The notes below the pieces were generated by a model. The model searched no databases. It was not told the origin of the DNA and saw only the letters and a list, made by a program, of their open reading frames with translations. This document shows positions 57,870 to 64,000 of a stretch of DNA of 64,000 nucleotides, piece after piece. The translations under genes were made by a program, and so were the position numbers. Positions within the stretch are counted from its first letter, which is position 1; every line of letters starts with the position of its first letter. This DNA comes from Actinostola sp. cb2023 (lineage: Eukaryota; Cnidaria; Anthozoa; Actiniaria; Actinostolidae), in NCBI GenBank assembly GCA_033675265.1, contig JAUJYZ010000691.1, positions 258,501 through 322,500 of the forward strand. Reading direction: 5' to 3'.

Positions 57870-59099
57870 TGGGGGGTGGCAAATGCAATTCAACCCATAC
57901 ATATGGAAAAATGAAGAGAGCAGTGGTTGTATGCGAGGATAAAAAACATGACAGTTTTTATGGGTGGTTTTTATGGGTGGCAAATGCGATTCAGTCCATA
58001 CATATTGAAGGAAGGAGAAGAGGGAAGAGGAAAGTATACATTAAAAAAAAAAAAAAAAAATAAAAATAAAAAAATAATAATAAAAAAATTATAAATTAAA
58101 GAAAGAGAAAAAAAAAAAAAAAAAAAAAATAAAAAAAAAAAAAAAAATAAATAAAAAAAAATAAATAAAAAAAAAAATAATAATAATATAAATAAATAAA
58201 TATATAAAAAAAAATAAATAAAAATAAAAAAAATGAAAAAAAAAAATAATAATAATAAATAAATAAATAAATAAAATAAAAATAATAAAGCAATAAAAAT
58301 AAAAATAAATAAAGAAATATATATAAAGAAATAAAAATAAATTAAAAATTAAAATTTTGATTAAATTGAAAATAATAAAATAATAATAATAGAAAATAAT
58401 AAAAATAATGAAAAATTAAAAATTAAAAATAATAAAAATAAAAATTAAGATAAATAAATAAAGTGGCTGTATGTGGGGATTAAAAAATAAAAAATTAAAA
58501 AATACAAAATTGAAAGTAAAAAAATAGAGATAAATAAATAAATGTATAAATAAATAAATAGAAAAATAAATGGATAAAGGGTTCAGAAATTAAAAGAAAA
58601 AGATAGGGACAAAGGCGAATGAAGAAAGAAAATGAAAATATGAAAAAACAGTGAAAATATAAATATTTCGTGTACGAAACAAAATGGTTGTTGCGGGGAG
58701 GGGAGGGGAGGGGACGGCGGCGAAGCAGGGAGGGGAGGGAGGGAAGGTGGTTTTCGTCAAGGTAAAACGAACAACCGTGGAGGAGGGATAGAACGCATAT
58801 AGAGAAGGAATAGACAACAAGCAAAATTAAATAATACATAACAGACAAAAACCAAACGCAATTGATGACGCTAGCAACGTTGCGAGCACGCGTAAAAGCA
58901 CAAACGACGGCTACCGATCGAGGGAAGGAACGGGAAGATCGTAGCAGAAAATATAAACCGTGGAGGGAGATGGGACTAACTAGTACCACGTTCCACCAAG
59001 ATTTAATCAACGGGAGCTTGAAACCTTGGTGGAGATATAGATCAATGTATTTCATACTTCTAAGCCAGCTACGAAGTCAAGCCCAATACACACGAGGTA
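57870..59099. repeat. segmental duplication copy 2
   Basis: Second copy of 54770-55767, enlarged by an A/TAAA-rich tract at 58040-58570. Ends at the same CACACGAGGTAC as copy 1. Confidence 0.85.
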
Positions 59100-59182
59100 C
59101 TGTGGCCGAGTGGGTTAAACGCCTGTCTCGAGATCTGAGGGGAGTCTCGGGGCGCGTGTTCGACTCCGCTCGGCTGCAGTGT
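59099..59182 (+). tRNA. tRNA-Ser-like sequence, degenerate
   Basis: A box TGGCCGAGTGGG, an anticodon-like loop with CTCGAGA (CGA if aligned to tRNA-Ser) and B box-like TGTTCGACTCC. The T stem and acceptor stem are mismatched. It starts exactly where duplication copy 2 ends. Probably not functional. Confidence 0.45.
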
Positions 59183-59268
59183 TGATATCTTCGGCATATA
59201 GCGAATCCCCTCCGTTATATACCGTTGTAGACCGGCAGTCCTTGAGACCTATGTAAAGCCGGTTGAAT

Positions 59269-59480
59269 GGCGCTTTTGCTTACATTCACTTTTGGCCTAA
59301 TTGTTTGTGTAAGCGAAGTCGACTTCGCTTGCGCTCTGGTCGATGTGCTTGAAGGTGTTTGGTGCCGGTTTTGCTACAATGTCCGAGGTGCCGAATTTTG
59401 TGGGGGCAGCTGGGAGCCTTCCCGGCTTGCGGGGCTGTTAGCTGGAGGTAGTGGTATTTTTTTGCCTCTATATATACTAC
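59269..59480. repeat. Polinton right terminal inverted repeat
   Basis: Complement of 41997-42206 with a few differences (one small insertion near 59406). Followed by TTCAGC at 59481-59486, matching 41971-41976. Confidence 0.92.
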
Positions 59481-59684
59481 TTCAGCAGCACATTCGATTA
59501 TCGCCAATAACTGTTTATACACAAATAATTGCCAAACAAAACTACCTATATATAAGTGTAGTAGAGAAACCTATTACCATCCTATAAATGTATTCGGTTT
59601 GATCTTAACTAGTACACAGAGTTCTCTACACAGAGTACACACGTTACTAAAATATATTGGATATTAATATATCAATAAGAAATC

Positions 59685-62110
59685 AAAACTGTCAAAATAT
59701 CGCGTATCGAGTTTTGTAGATGGTCTAGCTTACCACTGTCGAAATAGCACGTTTCGAGTTTTGTAGATGGTCTAACCACTGTCGAAATAGCGCGTATCGA
59801 GTTTTGTAGATGGTCTAACCACTGTCGAAATAGCGCGTATCGAGTTTTGTAGATAGTCTAACCACTGTCGAAATAGCACGTTTCGAGTTTTGTAGATGGT
59901 CTAACCACTGTCGAAATAGCACGTTTCGAGTTTTGTAGATGGTCTAACCACTGTCGAAATAGCGCGTATCGAGTTTTGTAGATGGTCTAACCACTGTCGA
60001 AATAGTGCGTATCGAGTTTTGTAGATGGTCTAACCACTGTCGAAATAGCGCGTATCGAGTTTTGTAGATAGTCTAACCACTGTCGAAATAGCACGTTTCG
60101 AGTTTTGTAGATGGTCTAACCACTGTCGAAATAGCGCGTATCGAGTTTTGTAGATGGTCTAACCACTGTCGAAATAGCACGTTTCGAGTTTTGTAGATGG
60201 TCTAACCACTGTCGAAATAGCGCGTATCGAGTTTTGTAGATGGTCTAACCACTGTCGAAATAGTGCGTATCGAGTTTTGTAGATGGTCTAACCACTGTCG
60301 AAATAGCGCGTATCGAGTTTTGTAGATGGTCTAACCACTGTCGAAATAGCACGTTTCGAGTTTTATAGATGGTCTAACCACTGTCGAAATAGCACGTTTC
60401 GAGTTTTGTAGATGGTCTAACCACTGTCGAAATAGCGCGTATCGAGTTTTGTAGATGGTCTAACCATTGTCGAAATGGCGCGTATCGAGTTTTGTAGATG
60501 GTCTAACGAGAATCAAAATAGCACGCTTCGAGTTTTGTAGATGGTCTAACCACTGTCTAAATAGCACGTTTCGAGTTTTGTAGATGGTCTAACCACTGTC
60601 GAAATAGCGCGTATCGAGTTTTGTAGATGGTCTAACGAGAATCAAAATAGCACGCATCGAGTTTTGTAGATGGTCTAACCACTGTCGAAATAGCGCGTAT
60701 CGAGTTTTGTAGATGGTCTAACGAGAATCAAAATAGCGCGTATCGAGTTTTGTAGATGGTCTAACCACTGTCGAAATAGTACGTTTCGAGTTTTGTAGAT
60801 GGTCTAACCACTGTCGAAATAGCACGTTTCGAGTATTGTAGATGGTCTAACCACTGTCGAAATAGCACGTTTCGAGTTTTATAGATGGTCTATAACCACT
60901 GTCGAAATAGCACGTTTCGAGTTTTGTAGATGGTCTAACCACTGTCGAAATAGCACGTATCGAGTTTTGTAGATGGTCTAACCACTGTCGAAATGGCGCG
61001 TATCGAGTTTTGTAGATGGTCTAACGAGAATCAAAATAGCACGCTTCGAGTTTTGTAGATGGTCTAACCACTGTCTAAATAGCACGTTTCGAGTTTTGTA
61101 GATGGTCTAACGAGAATCAAAATAGCGCGTATCGAGTTTTGTAGATGGTCAAACTAGAGTCAAAATATCGCGTATCGAGTTTTGTAGATGGTCTAACCAC
61201 TGTCGAAATAGCACGTTTCGAGTTTTGTAGATGGTCTAACCACTGTCGAAATAGCACGTTTCGAGTATTGTAGATGGTCTAACCACTGTCGAAATAGCAC
61301 GTTTCGAGTTTTGTAGATGGTCTAACCACTGTCGAAATAGCACGTTTCGAGTATTGTAGATGGTCTAACCACTGTCGAAATAGCACGTTTCGAGTTTTAT
61401 AGATGGTCTAACCACTGTCGAAATAGCACGTTTCGAGTTTTGTAGATGGTCTAACCACTGTCGAAATAGCACGTTTCGAGTTTTGTAGATGGTCTAACCA
61501 CTGTCGAAATGGCGCGTATCGAGTTTTGTAGATGGTCTAACGAGAATCAAAATAGCACGCTTCGAGTTTTGTAGATGGTCTAACCACTGTCGAAATAGCA
61601 CGTATCGAGTTTTGTAGATGGTCTAACCACTGTCGAAATGGCGCGTATCGAGTTTTGTAGATGGTCTAACGAGAATCAAAATAGCACGCTTCGAGTTTTG
61701 TAGATGGTCTAACCACTGTCTAAATAGCACGTTTCGAGTTTTGTAGATGGTCTAACCACTGTCGAAATAGCGCGTATCGAGTTTTGTAGATGGTCTAACG
61801 AGAATCAAAATAGCACGCATCGAGTTTTGTAGATGGTCTAACCACTGTCGAAATAGCGCGTATCGACTTTTGTAGATGGTCTAACGAGAATCAAAATAGC
61901 GCGTATCGAGTTTTGTAGATGGTCAAACTAGAGTCAAAATATCGCGTATCGAGTTTTGTAGATGGTCTAACTACTGTCGAAATAGTACGTTTCGAGTTTT
62001 GTAGATGGTCTAACCACTGTCGAAATAGCACGTTTCGAGTATTGTAGATGGTCTAACCACTGTCGAAATAGCACGTTTCGAGTTTTGTAGATGGTCTAAC
62101 CACTGTCGAA
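59685..62110. repeat. 43-bp satellite array
   Basis: About 56 copies of a 43-bp unit, GTCGAAATAGC(A/G)CGTWTCGAG then TTTTGTAGATGGTCTAACCACT. A variant half-unit (ACGAGAATCAAAATAGC) recurs at intervals. Blocks repeat together, so it grew by unequal exchange. Inside intron 3, just right of the Polinton. Confidence 0.97.
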
Positions 62111-63129
62111 CAACAGAAGTCCAGCTGAACAATCTAGTTGTCTCTGGGATTTCAGACGAAACCATATTTTGATTCAATCTTCGTCAGGGTCTTCGCTAAC
62201 TGCAGATCAATGACTGACAAGTCCATTTATATTATGCTTGCTTACGAACTTCAATCAGTCTCTCTGCATATTCTAATTGTGTTTGCAGCAATTTTAGCTG
62301 CTCGCCTCTGGTGACCAACAGCTCCAACGTGTTCTATGACCAGCCGGAAGTGCACAGTGATTGGTCAATTTCGTGGTCTAAAATTAGGCTAACTTGTTCA
62401 AACGCCGTCCCATAGACCCAATATGTAGCATGGATGCTCCTATTTATGGGCTCCTGATTTCATGTATTATATAATTATACGAATCAGAAGCTTCTTTGAT
62501 AGTAATTTTATAATGAAACATTGCGACAGTAAACTGCCGAATGTTTCAGAATAATATTATAAAATTATAATATTGACTATTACATTTATATTTTAATCCT
62601 GATGACAATTTGTAAACTATAGCGCATTCCAATCGCAAAATTATACCTCGTGAATAAATAATGAGTTTTTGAATGGCATTTGCGTGTCACGGTACCGTAG
62701 GTTTCCCACTCATACGAAAAAGACTCTTAAGATGTCGTAGTGTCCAGTTAACAATTCGACTACGAGTTCGAGGTTTCTATGAGGCAATAGTCAACGAGGC
62801 GCGTAGCGTCGAGTTGACTATCCTGGTAGAAAACGAGAACGAGTAGTCAAATTGTTTTAGCATAAACCATCCAGTAGGTCAGTAAAAATGTCAGAAATAA
62901 GCAACAGACAATAATTCGTCGACAAACTCCTCCGCAACATTAGCAAAACGCGACGACGAAGCGGCCATTTTGTTTGCTTACCTCTACTCGGAGTCTATCA
63001 GCTGATATACCACTAGTAGCCAACCAATCAGATCGCAGGATTTGTGATAGACCACTGGATGGTTTATGCTAATAATAAAAGATAGCCTGTCGTATTTACG
63101 TGAAATACTATATGATCTTTTATTGTTAG
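62111..63129. other. end of intron 3
   Basis: Holds the right inverted arms described for 37413 and 37530 and a MITE at 62859-63070. The intron ends with TATTGTTAG at 63129. Confidence 0.6.
62859..63070. mobile_element. 212-bp MITE
   Basis: AGCATAAACCATCCAGT at the left and ACTGGATGGTTTATGCT at the right. No clear target duplication. Confidence 0.7.
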
Positions 63130-63300
63130 ATTTCAGCTTCCGCTACTTCTGGTCGCCTTTCCAACACTAAAAAGTACCCTTATTTTTTTCGTACAATTCC
63201 TTCTTCATCCGCCATGCGAACATCCTTCGTGGCGCTGGCTAAGCAATTTGGCTGGAGGAGAGTGTCGATTTTATTCTATTATCGTGATATGCAAGTACAG
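63130..63300 (+). CDS. GABA-B-like receptor, exon 3: Venus-flytrap domain
   Basis: 57 codons, phase 0 at both ends; acceptor TATTGTTAG, donor GTATAT. It begins with a Ser-rich loop (ISASATSGRLS) and KKYPYFFRTIPS, the stretch that in GABA-B receptors follows the ligand-contact serines, then a helix and KQFGWRRVSILF, the conserved strand before the interlobe hinge. It follows the end of exon 2 (YWKLIQ) without a gap in the family alignment as I know it, so the 25.9-kb insertion-laden interval is one intron. Confidence 0.85.
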
Positions 63301-63418
63301 GTATATAAACATCCAATGATCTCTCTTTGTGATGTTTGTGTTGTTGCTGTAATACGAATCACTAATAACATAACTGCCACTATGCATGGTCATCTAATCA
63401 GTTGGTATATATCAACAG

Positions 63419-63526
63419 GCCGCATCCGATCTCAAGGCTGAATGTGAAGCCAACAATATCACTGTACTTAGCTATGGAAGCTACTCGAACAAAAATGATG
63501 CAAGTACACAAATCAAACACATGAAA
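63419..63526 (+). CDS. GABA-B-like receptor, exon 4: Venus-flytrap lobe 2
   Basis: 36 codons, phase 0; acceptor ATATCAACAG, donor GTTAGT. It encodes AASDLKAECEANNITVLSYG and a NDASTQIKHMK helix, as in lobe 2 of the same fold. The remaining extracellular part and the seven-helix domain must lie beyond the window. Confidence 0.8.
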
Positions 63527-64000
63527 GTTAGTAATACCACCTATTAGATTATTGGCTGTTATGCATGAATATGCATTATTTGTTATCGACTCGAAGAACC
63601 GGGGACATATGTATACACGCTTTTAAATATGCCTTTTCAATGTTAAGAAATGTTGGTTCAGAGGAGTACATAGTGGCCAACATGCATTGAGCCAGTAAAG
63701 TGTTGAAATTAGGTTCTCGGCATTACTGCAAAACTTTATTTCTTGAGTATTTATCACATGTCCCAAATGATGTCATAATTTACAAGACCCCTACAAGGTT
63801 TATTACTCGGGCTACCTGTGGTAGCACGAGTCTTAAAATACAGTTGATTCGGGTTAGAAGTTACAATCCATCCCGGTCACATCAAGCTCAGAAAGAAGAA
63901 AGAGAGAGTCGTGATTCGATTTGTTCATAAGTGGAAACCATGCCGGACAAATTACATGTTGATCACGAGTTGATCACGAGCCGCCATTACATTTCTTCGA
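63527..64000. other. intron 4, start
   Basis: No exon recognised. A motif TTATTACTCGGGC at 63802 is also found at 31149, suggesting a dispersed repeat. Confidence 0.5.

Larger units (their letters stand above)
54536..59100. other. non-coding right part of the Polinton
   Basis: About 4.6 kb without a recognisable gene: two copies of an AT-rich segment (54770-55767 and 57870-59099) on either side of a G-rich minisatellite, plus poly-A/TAAA simple sequence. Long minus-strand frames here are compositional. Elsewhere in the family this half holds genes. Confidence 0.7.
41977..59480. mobile_element. Polinton/Maverick (adintovirus-like) element, degenerate
   Basis: About 17.5 kb, bounded by inverted repeats that both begin GTAGTATATATAGAGG and by TTCAGC at 41971-41976 and 59481-59486, the 6-bp duplication expected of the family. 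It carries the hallmark set: protein-primed family B polymerase, retroviral-type integrase, packaging ATPase and double-jelly-roll capsid protein, plus small membrane proteins. The gene-dense part (42.6-54.3 kb) is far more GC-rich than the host DNA. It is inactivated: polymerase deletion, nonsense and frameshift; integrase nonsense; at least three other frameshifts; and a MITE inside one gene. Inserted in intron 3 of the receptor gene, with genes on both strands. Confidence 0.93.

Noticed and set aside
55735..57888. long minus-strand Pro/His/Thr-rich frames
   Set aside because: G-rich minisatellite composition; no start context, no domain and near-repeat structure.
41977..59480. virophage or adenovirus integration instead of a Polinton
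   Set aside because: The integrase, terminal repeats, 6-bp duplication and pPolB together fit Polinton/adintovirus better.

Overview
This is animal nuclear DNA: mostly AT-rich, with small phase-0 exons separated by large introns and dense nested transposons. I infer an early-branching metazoan, most likely a cnidarian. The reasons are a GABA-B-type receptor exon set and a Polinton whose accessory proteins resemble uncharacterised proteins I associate with coral and hydra genomes, together with BEL/Pao, CR1/L2-like, Penelope-like, TTAA-flanked and pogo-like remnants. The assignment comes from memory of families, not from a search.

Layout. 0-1.2 kb: C-terminal piece of a tyrosine recombinase. 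1.2-2.2 kb: TTAA-flanked fold-back element with a nested MITE. 3.7-7.4 kb: element with hairpin minisatellite arrays around a small Cys-containing ORF. 7.6-11.8 kb: a small palindrome, then CCTAC and CTA satellites. 13.4-14.0 kb: Penelope-like GIY-YIG remnant. 16.2-20.3 kb: two arrays of a 42-bp minisatellite that is open as protein. 20.9-26.2 kb: a BEL/Pao retroelement on the minus strand, split by a LINE, by a DNA transposon with a 7-bp target duplication, and by another insertion. 26.2-30.3 kb: two further terminal-inverted-repeat elements, each with a 7-bp duplication.

The one host gene recognised is a class C (GABA-B-like) receptor on the plus strand. Four phase-0 exons of its Venus-flytrap domain lie at 30299-30529, 37106-37240, 63130-63300 and 63419-63526; the rest is beyond the window. 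Intron 2 holds elements nested four deep. Intron 3 (about 25.9 kb) holds, inside two pairs of distant inverted repeats, a 17.5-kb Polinton/Maverick (about 41977-59480) and a 2.4-kb, 43-bp satellite.

The Polinton is the centre of interest. Its terminal inverted repeats are about 0.2 kb and it is flanked by TTCAGC direct repeats. It is much more GC-rich than its surroundings over 42.6-54.3 kb. Left to right it carries a zinc-ribbon protein (+), a broken protein-primed DNA polymerase (+), an integrase (-, with a nonsense codon), small membrane proteins, a conserved unknown, the packaging ATPase and the major capsid protein (all -), a membrane protein split by a MITE (+), a frameshifted conserved protein (-), a penton-like minor capsid candidate (+) and a frameshifted membrane protein (+). 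No protease was found. The right 5 kb is non-coding, with a duplicated segment around a G-rich minisatellite and two degenerate tRNA-like sequences. The capsid and ATPase frames are intact while the replication and integration genes are broken, so the copy is an inactive, fairly young endogenous fossil.
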